A stretch of 64,000 bases of DNA from CBDBCU01 sp965243185 (GCA_965243185.1 OZ251531.1:3310203-3374202), one strand, 5' to 3'; positions 24,653-34,176 are shown, numbered from the stretch's first letter. Numbers and translations: made by a program. Notes: generated by a model from the sequence alone, not told the origin.

Positions 24653-26073
24653 TCCCGACTTTCCCCCTTTTCCGGCGTGCGGTCGAACCGGAATATCACC
24701 AAACCGGCGCTATGGCCCGGCTTGTCCCATTCATTATAACGTTGCACTAGATGGTCTTGGGCGGCGCAGATTTTGGCCGCCGCTGCCGGTTGGGCGGCGG
24801 CTAGCTGGCGGCCCAAAGGCGCGTCCAGCGTCCACTCCCGGTTGACTTCCCCGGCAAAGCCGGCCCGGCGGGCAATGTCCAGATACTCCCGGCGCAGCCG
24901 CTGGTACTCCGGTTCGCTGCGGTACGGCAAGGGCGTAACATAAAAGTCGGCGGACAGGTACAACCCCAATTCGTTCTCAAAAACCTGCGCCATATCAGTA
25001 TCGACCAGCCAACCCTCCATTGCAAAAAATAGGTTCTGCGGAATATCTTGCGGCACCCGGTGGTAGTAATAATCCTCGACCGCCTCAACCATCCGGACCC
25101 TGACCGGCCGCTTGCCGCTATCCCTCAGCATCGCCTCAGCTTCCGCACCCTGGACAAACAGGAACGGTATATTGCCGTTGGTCGCGTCCACCAGCAGGGG
25201 CGCGCCGTCAACATCGTACAACAGGGCAGTGTGCTGCCAGTAACGCATATAGCGTTTGGCAAAACGGAAGTCAAAAGTAGTCAGCAGTTCCCGCAGCTTG
25301 TCCACCGGCGCCGGCGCCACCGCATTGTCCCCGGCAATCAGATACTCCGATTCCAGCCCGTAGTGGTCCGTCAGAAACTTCAGGGCTTGCACCTTTTCCG
25401 TGCAGATGCCCCCGGAACCGGCGGCGATATTCCGCGCCGTTTCATCCCCGGTCTTGAACATCAGCTTATCCCCGATAAATCGGGAATAATTCTCAAAATC
25501 ACTGCGCCAGATACGCCGGCCCAAAGCCTTGACCAACTGCCGCTGCCGTTCCCCGCTATCCAGACGCAGCGCCTTTTCAGCCGCCGCCGGCCCGTAGTCC
25601 CCAGTCAGGGTATTTTGGACAAACCCGGCAAAAAAATCCGGGTCAGCAGCCCAGCGGCGGCGGTGAAAGCCGGCCCAATTGCGATGGTAGCCGACATTGG
25701 CCCGGTCAATCGACAGGTCAATAACCGAAACCTCAGTATCCCCGATCTTTGCATTCGCCCTGACCGGCGGCCTTTCCAAATCGACCGGCTGCTCCTGCTG
25801 CCGCAAAACAATACCCGAAAACAAATCCCCCAACCGTCCCCGGTCATCGCAGCGATAGACCAAATCCTTCAAACCTTGCAGCATCGGTCGGGCCTCGGCA
25901 GTAATTGCGCCCTCCCGCAGCAATTCCGCCGCCGGGCAATTCCGGAGATATTTGTCCAGCAGTTGGCGCACCGTCAATTGCCCGTCCGCCGGGTCAATCC
26001 GCAACGCCGCCCGCCGCATGGTCAGGGTATCAGTGAACTGGAGGAGCAAAGGGCCGGATTGGATTGCTGCCAT
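24649..26073 (-). CDS. Transglutaminase-fold (papain-like) protein of the SecA-like operon
   Basis: About 474 residues, not assigned to a named family. The central region shows a Cys-His-Asp arrangement typical of transglutaminase-like cysteine peptidases: Cys224 in GSGGICTEKVQALKFL, His281 in YWQHTALLYDVDG and Asp296 in LLVDATNG. The N-terminal 80 residues (ALRIDPADGQLTVRQLLDKYL) resemble those of the last protein in the operon. No signal peptide or membrane helix is seen. The ATG at 26073 is chosen; an in-frame TTG at 26115 would add 14 residues. It is the first gene of a four-gene operon and overlaps the SecA-like gene by 4 bases. Confidence 0.75.
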   Translation of the reverse strand: MAAIQSGPLLLQFTDTLTMRRAALRIDPADGQLTVRQLLDKYLRNCPAAELLREGAITAEARPMLQGLKDLVYRCDDRGRLGDLFSGIVLRQQEQPVDLERPPVRANAKIGDTEVSVIDLSIDRANVGYHRNWAGFHRRRWAADPDFFAGFVQNTLTGDYGPAAAEKALRLDSGERQRQLVKALGRRIWRSDFENYSRFIGDKLMFKTGDETARNIAAGSGGICTEKVQALKFLTDHYGLESEYLIAGDNAVAPAPVDKLRELLTTFDFRFAKRYMRYWQHTALLYDVDGAPLLVDATNGNIPFLFVQGAEAEAMLRDSGKRPVRVRMVEAVEDYYYHRVPQDIPQNLFFAMEGWLVDTDMAQVFENELGLYLSADFYVTPLPYRSEPEYQRLRREYLDIARRAGFAGEVNREWTLDAPLGRQLAAAQPAAAAKICAAQDHLVQRYNEWDKPGHSAGLVIFRFDRTPEKGESRE

Positions 26074-26148
26074 TGCGCCCACCGCCGGGCTGTCGGTTGG
26101 AACGGGAATAAGCAAGTAGGGGAAAAGGTGATGAGAAAAGCGGATCAG

Positions 26149-26224
<76 letters not shown>

Positions 26225-26253
26225 ACAAGATGGGAAACATCAAGCCTGCAACT

Positions 26254-26259
26254 ATTATA
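26254..26259 (-). promoter_or_regulatory. -10 element of the tRNA-Pro promoter
   Basis: A perfect TATAAT read on the minus strand, 30 bases before the tRNA 5' end. No convincing -35 box is visible at the expected distance. Confidence 0.45.
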
Positions 26260-26354
26260 CTATAAAGTTGGCGGGCATGGTAGTAGGTAAAAGACAGTTT
26301 GAGGAAATTTCCTCGAAGTAATTTGGGACTAAGTAACACCATCCAGCAAAATTC

Positions 26355-26383
26355 TTGACATTCGACTCGGATATGAGTATCAT
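26355..26383 (+). promoter_or_regulatory. Promoter of the restriction-modification gene
   Basis: TTGACA (26355-26360), 17-base spacer, TATCAT (26378-26383). An inverted repeat ACTC-N6-GAGT (26365-26378) lies inside the spacer and might be an autoregulatory operator. Confidence 0.7.
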
Positions 26384-26413
26384 AAGGGTGATTCGTATGG
26401 AGCAGAGCCAGCC

Positions 26414-28726
26414 GTGACGATAGACAGCGAGTTTCGCTCTTACCAATATATTCGCGAATCTCTCCAGGATCTGGGGTGGGATACTCGGAATCCTCGGAGG
26501 GGAGGCTCTGTTTACACCCAAGGCGAGTTCCGCCGCCACGACCCTTTGTTGACGGTTGCCTTGGGAAATCGAGCTCCAGAGAACGTTGTACGGATCTCCT
26601 GGAGAGGAGGGATGTGCTACTGGGTCATCGAGGCAAAGGCTGACCTCAACGGCTTGGAAGTGGCCCTTGACGAAGCCCGGACCTACGCCGATTCGATTAA
26701 CCGGATCAGCGAGGGAAGTGCCCGCTTTGCTACCGGAGTATCGGGCACTCCGGACCATTCCATTTACATTGAAACTCACTACTGGAACGGGAGTGAGTGG
26801 CATCGGGTTTCCATCAACAACTATGATGCCACGGGGTTACTTACCGTAGAGCAATGCCGGAGGATTCTTGACCAGAACAACCACGAGGCCGATTATTTCG
26901 ACGACGACCCCGACAGGTTTCTGCGAAAGGCTCACGCCATCAACAAAACCCTCCATTCCAACGAGATACCCATTGGCGACCGAGCCAGACTCTTGGCCTC
27001 ACTTCTCTTGGCTTTAGCCCACGATCCCAACCTGCCTTTGCACGAAACCACCACCCGGATGGTTCGTGAAGTAAATGGTTGCATCTTGGACTTCTTGGGA
27101 TCGCATGGGAAGCGCAATTTTGCCCCCGCAGTCCAGCTCACTGAGCCAGTATCGGAGTCCAATCACTATAAGTACCGGCGGGCTATAGTGGAGACGTTGC
27201 AACATCTCCGTGAGATGAATATACGCTCTGCTATCAATAGCGGAGACGACTCCCTTGGAAAGTTTTATGAAACTTTCCTCAAATACGCCAACGGTGCCAA
27301 GGAGATGGGGATAGTCCTAACTCCTCGTCACATCACTAAGTTTGCCGTAGATGTGGTAGGAGTAGGCCCTGACGACAAAGTCTTCGACCCTGCCTGTGGA
27401 ACAGGTGGATTCTTGGTATCTGCAATGGACGGTATGAGGAGGCTTTTGGATTCCGAACCGTATTCGGCCTTCAAAAACGATGGCTTGTTCGGCGTTGAGC
27501 AACGTGACGACGTATATGGACTCGCTCTCGTGAACATGATTTTCCGGGGTGATGGGAAATCCCATATCGAGAATGGGAATTGCTTTGACTACGAGTTTTG
27601 GCAGCGTGATGGTCAGGTGTTCCATCAGCCGAGAAGTAACAGGCATCCACGGCTCGAGGGCGCAACGCGACCCTTTTCTAAAGTTCTGATGAACCCTCCT
27701 TTCAAACTGGAGGGGACTTCTGAAACTGAGTTTGTGGATTACGCTCTAACCCAAACTCAAAGGAACGGAGTTCTTTTTGCGATTCTTCCTCACGTGGCCA
27801 TTGAGGGAAAGTCCTATTCCGCTTGGCGACAAGAACTCCTGAAAAGGCACTCTCTTAAGGCCGTCATAAAGTTCGACAAGAACTTGTTCTATCCCGTTAC
27901 CGAAAGCACGTACGGGGTCATCGTAGAAGCACATATTCCTCACAGTGCCGATACGAAAGTCCTCTTGGGGGTACTGTTCGACGATAACCACCGACCGCAA
28001 CGATCTAAACTGCTCTCTGAACACGAAGCAGTGGACAACGTGTCGCAAATGACCGAAATGTTAAGACGCTTTCTTTCAGGTAGGCCGTTGCGCTACTCCA
28101 GTAAGCCCAGGGAATTCGTCCTGAGTGCTATTAACTCAGAGACATTCGCACCCGAGGCTTACTTACCAAGCGGTCTGCCAGAGACCGCTACGAGTTCGTC
28201 AGTCCGGCGTATCAGCTTGGTTACGGCTAAGCAACTGGTTGAGGAACACCATAGTCAACACAACCGGGGCAACATTGAGCCGGTCCAACTACGGGTTTTC
28301 CCCTTGCTCCAACTGGTAAGCGAGGTCATCTCTCCACCGCTAAAAACCCTCAAAAATCTACCTGAGGGGCCGATCCCTGTGATCTCCGCAACATCAAAAG
28401 ATAATGGCATCGCCGGATGGCGCGATGTCCCCGTTGATTTGTGCCTGCGAGATTGCATCACGATCTCTCGAATCCATAACACGAAGCCTTGTGAGGCTTT
28501 CTGGCATCCATACGATTTTTCCGCATTGAGCGGAAAGGTTCACATAGTTAAGCCAATTGCAGATCTCGTTGATAACGAGGCTGCTGTACTTTATCTCTGC
28601 CAAGCTATCACGTCTGGAAACGCTTGGCGCTATGACTATGCGAGGCAAGTCAAGCTAGAAGAAATTGAAGTCTATTTGCCTGTCATTGGGAACGCTCTAG
28701 ACATTGATGCCATGGGGACGCTTTAG
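26414..28726 (+). CDS. Single-chain restriction-modification enzyme (type IIG-like; N6-adenine methylase)
   Basis: 770 residues. The N-terminal 170 resemble the nuclease domain of type I R subunits: WVIEAKADLNGLEVALDEARTYADSIN with the E-x-K pair at 73-75. A helical linker follows. The methyltransferase core has motif I DPACGTGGFL (from residue 325) and motif IV NPPF (427-430), marking N6-adenine methylation. The C-terminal 200 residues look like a target-recognition domain (LPEGPIPVISATSKDNGIAGW). One chain could therefore cut, methylate and recognise. Start is GTG at 26414. GC content and codon use (AGG, CGA, ATA-type codons) differ strongly from the neighbours, implying recent transfer next to tRNA-Pro. 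No partner genes are seen. Confidence 0.85.
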   Translation: MTIDSEFRSYQYIRESLQDLGWDTRNPRRGGSVYTQGEFRRHDPLLTVALGNRAPENVVRISWRGGMCYWVIEAKADLNGLEVALDEARTYADSINRISEGSARFATGVSGTPDHSIYIETHYWNGSEWHRVSINNYDATGLLTVEQCRRILDQNNHEADYFDDDPDRFLRKAHAINKTLHSNEIPIGDRARLLASLLLALAHDPNLPLHETTTRMVREVNGCILDFLGSHGKRNFAPAVQLTEPVSESNHYKYRRAIVETLQHLREMNIRSAINSGDDSLGKFYETFLKYANGAKEMGIVLTPRHITKFAVDVVGVGPDDKVFDPACGTGGFLVSAMDGMRRLLDSEPYSAFKNDGLFGVEQRDDVYGLALVNMIFRGDGKSHIENGNCFDYEFWQRDGQVFHQPRSNRHPRLEGATRPFSKVLMNPPFKLEGTSETEFVDYALTQTQRNGVLFAILPHVAIEGKSYSAWRQELLKRHSLKAVIKFDKNLFYPVTESTYGVIVEAHIPHSADTKVLLGVLFDDNHRPQRSKLLSEHEAVDNVSQMTEMLRRFLSGRPLRYSSKPREFVLSAINSETFAPEAYLPSGLPETATSSSVRRISLVTAKQLVEEHHSQHNRGNIEPVQLRVFPLLQLVSEVISPPLKTLKNLPEGPIPVISATSKDNGIAGWRDVPVDLCLRDCITISRIHNTKPCEAFWHPYDFSALSGKVHIVKPIADLVDNEAAVLYLCQAITSGNAWRYDYARQVKLEEIEVYLPVIGNALDIDAMGTL

Positions 28727-28766
28727 CAGGCACTTGAGAAAACTGTCAGAATACCTTATTCCCCCA

Positions 28767-29330
28767 TCACTCCAGCATCTCCTCAGCAATCTCCGTCAAC
28801 TTTTCCAAATTCAGCACCCCGTCCCACTTGCGGTGGATTTGCCCCTCGGCGTTGACAAATACGGTCGTAGGCAAGCCCAGCACCCGGTAGTTCTGTAGCA
28901 CTTGGTCGTCGGCGGTATAGCCGGCCGGGTAGGTTACGCCCAAGTCCGCCAGCAGATTTTGCGCGTCCTCCTGGCTGCCCAGGTTCATAAACTGACCCAA
29001 GTCCACCCCGATAAGAGTAACCCGGCCGGCAAAGTTATCCTGAAACTCCTGAAACTCCGGCATCTCCGCCCGGCACGGCGGACAAAGCCCAGCCCAAAAA
29101 TTCAGCGCCACCGGCTGGCCCCGCAGTTGGGACAATTGCAACTCGGCGCCGTCCAACTGCTCCTGACCCTGATACAGCGCAATCGAAAAATCATAAGCCG
29201 GTTCCGGGGATTCACTAGCCGGAGCGGCACAAGCGGCGGCCAGTAACAGCAGCACGGCCGCCGCCGGCACTAAAAAACCGGCGCGGCGGCAACGGCGCAA
29301 TTCTACTCCCCAGTCCGATTGATTTGCCAT
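28767..29330 (-). CDS. TlpA-like thioredoxin-fold lipoprotein
   Basis: 187 residues. The hydrophobic N-terminal segment (about 19-33) ends in LAAAC (C34), a possible lipobox. The thioredoxin domain has the active site FWAGLCPPCRAEMPEF (C83, C86), and the cis-Pro region is VLGLPTTVFVNAEGQI. Such envelope thioredoxins reduce disulfides for cytochrome c maturation or act in oxidative stress. The predicted cytoplasmic part before the hydrophobic stretch is 18 residues, slightly long for a lipoprotein signal, so the true start may be internal. Its position after mfd on the same strand gives no strong functional link. Confidence 0.88.
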   Translation of the reverse strand: MANQSDWGVELRRCRRAGFLVPAAAVLLLLAAACAAPASESPEPAYDFSIALYQGQEQLDGAELQLSQLRGQPVALNFWAGLCPPCRAEMPEFQEFQDNFAGRVTLIGVDLGQFMNLGSQEDAQNLLADLGVTYPAGYTADDQVLQNYRVLGLPTTVFVNAEGQIHRKWDGVLNLEKLTEIAEEMLE

Positions 29331-29388
29331 CCCTTGGTAACTCTCCCAGGCGGTCGCTTCCGGTCCTATTACGCCCCGGCCGGCAGTT

Positions 29389-32300
29389 TCAGTCGGCCGC
29401 GGCGACCATTTGTTGCAGCCGTTCCTGAAAAACCAGCAACCGCTCGATAACGCGGGTCAGCCGGGGCAGCCACGGGTCGCCCAAGCCGCGCATTGACAGC
29501 TTGATTTGCCGGTTGCCGACCCGGGCCGCCGGCCCCAAAACCCGCTCCAACGGCGCTTTGACGCTGCCCACCGCCTCCCGCAAATTCAGCGTAATGCCGG
29601 CCGGGGTATGCAGGATGGATTCAATCCCGACCGTGGCCGCCAGGGCGCGCAAGTCCAGCAAAGTCAGCAGATTCTCCGCCTCCGGGGGCAGCGGCCCAAA
29701 CCGGTCGCGCAATTCCTCCCGCAATTCCGGCAGGGCGGAACGCTCCCGTACCTTGGCAAACCGCTGATACAGAGCCAGACGGGTCGGCGTGTGCGGAATG
29801 TAACTTTCTGGCAGGGCGGCCGCTACCGGCAACTCCAATCGCGGCAATTCCGGCCGGGTCAAGTCCGGCGCCGGGCGGCCCGCCGCCGGGTCCGCCGCCC
29901 GCTTTTCCTCTTGCAACTCCGCTACCGTTTCCTCCAGCAGTTGCCCGTACAACTCCAGACCAACCGCGTGGATTTGACCGCTTTGCGCCGCGCCTAGCAG
30001 ATTGCCCGCCCCCCGAATTTCCAGATCCCGCATCGCGATCCGGAAACCCGAACCCAAATCGGCCGCCTCCAGAATGGCTTGAATCCGCTGCTCGGCCGCT
30101 TCCGTAATGCGGCGGCCGCGCGGCAGTAGCAGATAGGCATAAGCCCGGTGTTCACCCCGGCCCACCCGTCCCCGCAGCTGATACAGCTGGGACAAGCCGA
30201 AACGATCCGCCCGATCCAGAATCAAGGTATTGACATTGGGCATATCCAGACCGGACTCGATAATGGTAGTGCAGACCAGCACATCCGCATCCCCCTCCGC
30301 AAAGGCTACCATCACCTCCTCCAATTCCGCTTCCGCCATCTGCCCGTGTCCCACCATAAAGCGCGCTTCCGGCACCAGTTCCGCCAGCTCCGCCGCCGTG
30401 CGGTCAATGGTTTTGACCCGATTGTGCAGAAAGAAAGTCTGCCCCCCGCGCTCGATTTCCCGCAGAATGGCTTCCCGGATGGTGTCCTCGCTGTATTCGG
30501 AGACAAAGGTTTTGACCGGCAAGCGGGCTTCCGGCGGCGTGTTCATCACGCTCATATCCCGCAGCCCCGACAAAGCCATGTGCAAGGTGCGGGGAATGGG
30601 CGTAGCGCTGAGCGTCAGCACATCCACCTCCTGCCGCAGCCGTTTCAGCGTCTCCTTGTGACTGACGCCGAACCGCTGCTCCTCATCCACCACCACCAGC
30701 CCCAGATTCTTGAACCGCACATCCTTTTGCAGCAGGCGGTGCGTACCGATGACAATATCCACCACCCCCTCCTGCAAACCCTCAATGACGCCCTGCTGTT
30801 CCTTCGGCGTGCGGAAACGGCTCAACACTTCCACCTGTATCGGATACGGACTGAGCCGCTCGCTGAAAGTGGCGTAGTGCTGCTGCGCCAGCACCGTCGT
30901 CGGCACCAGCAAGCCCACTTGCCGCCCGTCCGCCACGGTCTTAAAGGCGGCCCGCAAAGCCACTTCCGTTTTGCCGTAGCCCACATCCCCGCAAATCAGC
31001 CGATCCATCGGCTTGGGCTGCTCCATATCCAGCTTTACTTCGTCGATCGCCTGCACCTGATCCGGGGTTTCCTGATAAGGAAAGGAATCCTCCAGTTCCA
31101 GCTGCCAGGCCGTATCGCCGCCGAACTGATGCCCCTCAGCCGCCTGGCGGGCCGCGTACAGTTTCAGCAGTTCCTCCGCCAATTCCCGGGTCGAGCCTTT
31201 GACCCGTTCCTTCATCCGGGCCCACTCGGCAGTCCCCAGCCGGGTCAAGCTCGGCGGCTGGTCTTGCGCGCCCACATAAGCCCCCACCCGATCCAAATGG
31301 TCGGTGGGAACATAGAGCTTGTCGCTGTCGGCGTACTCCAGCACCAGATACTCTTTAGCGTCGCCATTGTCCCCCATTTGCGTGGTGCCGGCAAAGCGGG
31401 CAATGCCATGGTCAATATGCACCACATAGCTGCCCGGCGTCAGTTCCGACAGGATAATATCCTCGCCCAAAGAATTGCGGGCGCGGGGCGTCCGGTAACG
31501 GCGTTCCTTGACCGTGCCAAACAGTTCCCCATCGGTCAGCAGAGTAAGCGATGCGGCGGCTTGCTTTCCCTGGCCCAACCCAGCCGCCGTCCAGCCCTCC
31601 GCCAGAGAACCGGGTATCAGGTAAATCCGCCCCGGCTGCGGCCGGTCATCCAAAGCTTCCGCCCGGGCCGCGCCAATGCCCGATTCGGCCAAAACCTCCT
31701 CCAAACGGCGGGTGTGCTGACTGACCGCAACCACCGCTTGCCCTTGCCGCAATCGGGTTTTCAAGTCATCGCTGAACTGCTCCAGTTGCCCCAAGTAAGC
31801 CGGAGCCGTCTGGAACAGGCGATCCACCCCATCGCCAACCCAACTTTCCAGCAATACCCGTTCCTTATGCCGCGCCAAGCCCGCGGACAATTCCCGCCAA
31901 GTCAAATAGGGCGAAGGAAAGTTGCCGGGCAGCTCGCCGCGCCCTTCCCGGCTTTCCCGCATCCGGAAAAACTTTTCCTCCAGGTCCAAAGCCTCGGTTT
32001 CAATCTGGCTTTCCCGATCCAGTACCAGCACGGCGTCCGCCGGCAGGCAATCGAGCAGGCTGTTACTGTTCAGCAAGCCGTTGTAAAAAGAAAGGGTTTC
32101 GATGTTGGGATTGGCGAACAGTTCAACCAGCTCCTCCTCGATCCGTTCCCGGGTGGCCGCCGAACCCTTGGTAAAGTCGATGGCCGCAGTACGCCGCGCC
32201 ATTTCCCCTTGCCCCGCCAAGCCCGGCAGCTGCTCCCGGGCCGGGATGACCACTACCTCGGCAGCGGCCTCGCCATCCATCTCCACCGGCATCGAGCGTT

Positions 32301-32982
32301 GGGTATAAGGGTCAAAGGGGCGTAGCGTATCCACTTCATCCCCCCACAACTCCAGCCGCCAGGGATATTCGCAATGCGGCGGGAAAATATCGATGATGCC
32401 GCCCCGTTGACTGAAAGCGCCGGGACTTTCGACCAACGGCTCGTGCCGGTAGCCCAAACGAACCCACGCCGCCAGCAGTTCCTCAATGCGGGCAATGCGC
32501 TGCCCCACCCGCAGCCGGGTAAAAGCCCCGGTATCCCCATCCTCCCCGGCCAGCACCGACGCCGGCAAAGTCAGCCGCAAGGCCGCCGCCACCGAAGCTA
32601 CCACCAGCGGCGGCCGTTGCTTATCCGCTGCCCTATCAGAATTGACCGCGGCCGCCGCCAATACCGACAAGGCAGTCAGCCGCTGGTTAACCGTGCGGGC
32701 ATCCACCGCCAACCGCTCAAAGGGCAGCACCTCCGGCTCCGGCAGCAGATAGACCGGCACCTCCTCCCCCAAGTAAGTCAGCAACTGGTCATGGAGCCGC
32801 CGGGAATCCTCCGGGCGCGGCGTCAGTACCAGCATCGGCCGTCGCCGGCTAATCCATAAAGACGCCAGATAAACCGGCCGCGCCCCCCGCCGCGCGGTGA
32901 TGCGGCCCAACTCCCCATTGCCCGGGTCCACCGCCCGGGGGATAACGCCGTCAAAAGCGGAAAGGATACCGGATAAGGACAT
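29389..32982 (-). CDS. mfd: Transcription-repair coupling factor Mfd
   Basis: 1197 residues, full length. Order of domains: UvrB-like N-terminal module (PVYLLPEPEVLPFERLAVD; QRGGIIDIFPPHCEYPWRLELWGDEVDTLRPFDP), the RNA-polymerase interaction domain (PGSYVVHIDHGIARFAG) and the RecG-like motor (RLICGDVGYGKTEVALRAAF; VVDEEQRFGVSHKE; LTLSATPIPRTLHMALSG; DRFGLSQLYQLRGRVGRG). The C-terminal TRCF domain comes last. Mfd displaces stalled RNA polymerase and recruits UvrA. ATG at 32982 is taken as start (MSLSGILSAFDG); the in-frame extension to 33108 runs into the terminator hairpin at 33041-33066. Confidence 0.96.
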   Translation of the reverse strand: MSLSGILSAFDGVIPRAVDPGNGELGRITARRGARPVYLASLWISRRRPMLVLTPRPEDSRRLHDQLLTYLGEEVPVYLLPEPEVLPFERLAVDARTVNQRLTALSVLAAAAVNSDRAADKQRPPLVVASVAAALRLTLPASVLAGEDGDTGAFTRLRVGQRIARIEELLAAWVRLGYRHEPLVESPGAFSQRGGIIDIFPPHCEYPWRLELWGDEVDTLRPFDPYTQRSMPVEMDGEAAAEVVVIPAREQLPGLAGQGEMARRTAAIDFTKGSAATRERIEEELVELFANPNIETLSFYNGLLNSNSLLDCLPADAVLVLDRESQIETEALDLEEKFFRMRESREGRGELPGNFPSPYLTWRELSAGLARHKERVLLESWVGDGVDRLFQTAPAYLGQLEQFSDDLKTRLRQGQAVVAVSQHTRRLEEVLAESGIGAARAEALDDRPQPGRIYLIPGSLAEGWTAAGLGQGKQAAASLTLLTDGELFGTVKERRYRTPRARNSLGEDIILSELTPGSYVVHIDHGIARFAGTTQMGDNGDAKEYLVLEYADSDKLYVPTDHLDRVGAYVGAQDQPPSLTRLGTAEWARMKERVKGSTRELAEELLKLYAARQAAEGHQFGGDTAWQLELEDSFPYQETPDQVQAIDEVKLDMEQPKPMDRLICGDVGYGKTEVALRAAFKTVADGRQVGLLVPTTVLAQQHYATFSERLSPYPIQVEVLSRFRTPKEQQGVIEGLQEGVVDIVIGTHRLLQKDVRFKNLGLVVVDEEQRFGVSHKETLKRLRQEVDVLTLSATPIPRTLHMALSGLRDMSVMNTPPEARLPVKTFVSEYSEDTIREAILREIERGGQTFFLHNRVKTIDRTAAELAELVPEARFMVGHGQMAEAELEEVMVAFAEGDADVLVCTTIIESGLDMPNVNTLILDRADRFGLSQLYQLRGRVGRGEHRAYAYLLLPRGRRITEAAEQRIQAILEAADLGSGFRIAMRDLEIRGAGNLLGAAQSGQIHAVGLELYGQLLEETVAELQEEKRAADPAAGRPAPDLTRPELPRLELPVAAALPESYIPHTPTRLALYQRFAKVRERSALPELREELRDRFGPLPPEAENLLTLLDLRALAATVGIESILHTPAGITLNLREAVGSVKAPLERVLGPAARVGNRQIKLSMRGLGDPWLPRLTRVIERLLVFQERLQQMVAAAD

Positions 32983-33040
32983 ATACGGATTTACTCCAAC
33001 TTTTCTTGGGCCTTGAGCTAATTTACCAATAGCAATAGGG

Positions 33041-33066
33041 AAAAGGGCTAACGCCGGCGTTAGCCC
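33041..33066 (-). terminator. Palindromic terminator after the IS30 transposase gene
   Basis: A perfect 22-base palindrome (33045-33066, arms GGGCTAACGCC/GGCGTTAGCCC) followed on the minus strand by TTTT. It lies between the transposase stop (33131) and mfd, so it would insulate mfd from IS transcription. Confidence 0.65.
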
Positions 33067-33130
33067 CGATTTCCTCCCTATTGTAGCCCCTAATTGGCAT
33101 ACCGGCAAGGGGCTGACGGCAGATTTCCCC

Positions 33131-34099
33131 TCACTTTTGCCCTATCCCCTCATCCGCCGGGGTTTGATACCCCAAACACTGCCGGGGCGTATTATTGTAC
33201 GCCCGCACCCGCGCGATTAACAACTCCTCCGGCAAAGTCGCCAAATCCGTCCGCCGCGGCAGCGTCCGCCGCAGTCGCCCGATGGCATTCTCCACCCCGC
33301 CCTTCTGCCACGGCGAATGAGTGTCGCAAAAGTAGGTGGCAATCCCCTGCTCGTGTAGCCGATAGTGGCGGGCGAACTCGGCCCCGTTGTCAAAGGTCAC
33401 CGTCTGCCGCCACTCCGCTGGCAGCACATTCAGCACTTGGCCGATGACCGCAGCGATGGGTTCCGCCGCCTTGCCCTGGGGCAGGCGCAAGGCCACCAGC
33501 AAGCAGGAGCGGCGTTCCTCCAATACTAGGGCGGCTTGCCCGTAGGCGCTGAACAGCATCAAGTCCGCTTCCCAATGCCCGGGCGTCTGCCGGGTCGCGG
33601 CCGCCGCCGGCCGGGCGTCCAGTCCCTGCCGGTAGGGAATGCGACTGCCAGCCTGCCCCCGCTTGCTCCGCCCCCGGCGGGTTTTGCCCTGCGGCAAGTA
33701 ATGCCGCCAGTCATACGCCTTGCCCCGCCGGATTTGGGCATCAATGAACCGGTAGATGGTCTCGTAGGACAACACCGTCCGACCCATCTCCCGTTTCAAG
33801 CGACCGCATACCTGCTGCGGCGACCACCCGGCTTTGAGCCGGGCCAACACCCACTCCCGCAAAGCGGCGTCCCGTTCCAACTTGGAGCCTTGCCACCGCC
33901 GAGCCCGGGCTTGCTGGTCAGCATAAGCCGGCTGATCGCCCCGCTGTCGGGAGCTGCCGTTGCGTTTCACCTCCCGAGTAATGGTTGATGGCGCGCGATC
34001 CAAAGCTGCCGCGATTTGGCGGTAGGAGCAGCCCGCGGCTTGTAGTCGGGCCAGTTCACACCGCTCTGCCAAGGTAAGCTGTTGATACCGAGTTCCCAT
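33131..34099 (-). CDS. IS30 family transposase
   Basis: 322 residues, the usual IS30 length. An N-terminal helix-turn-helix (ERCELARLQAAGCSYRQIAAALDRAPSTITREVKRN) is followed by the DDE domain with D179 (GHWEADLM), D237 (TFDNGAEF) and E270 (WQKGGVENAIGRLRR), all intact. It catalyses insertion-sequence transposition. The upstream flank contains AAGTGTTGCACTT (34120-34132), resembling IS30 ends. I found no matching inverted copy in 32983-33130, so the element's left end is undefined and may be lost. GC content resembles the host. Confidence 0.93.
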   Translation of the reverse strand: MGTRYQQLTLAERCELARLQAAGCSYRQIAAALDRAPSTITREVKRNGSSRQRGDQPAYADQQARARRWQGSKLERDAALREWVLARLKAGWSPQQVCGRLKREMGRTVLSYETIYRFIDAQIRRGKAYDWRHYLPQGKTRRGRSKRGQAGSRIPYRQGLDARPAAAATRQTPGHWEADLMLFSAYGQAALVLEERRSCLLVALRLPQGKAAEPIAAVIGQVLNVLPAEWRQTVTFDNGAEFARHYRLHEQGIATYFCDTHSPWQKGGVENAIGRLRRTLPRRTDLATLPEELLIARVRAYNNTPRQCLGYQTPADEGIGQK

Positions 34100-34176
34100 T
34101 GCAGCGCCTCCGCCAGAAAGTGTTGCACTTCCTTTGTGAATTTAGCGAATCCAGACTCCCCACCTTTTCCCCGCCC

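Noticed and set aside
26255..26803. 182-residue minus-strand frame across the restriction-modification promoter
   Set aside because: It overlaps the start of a clearly real gene and its promoter, and shows no domain pattern.
30148..32325. 725-residue open frame antisense to mfd
   Set aside because: His/Gln/Arg-rich shadow of a GC-rich gene; Mfd motifs on the minus strand are complete.
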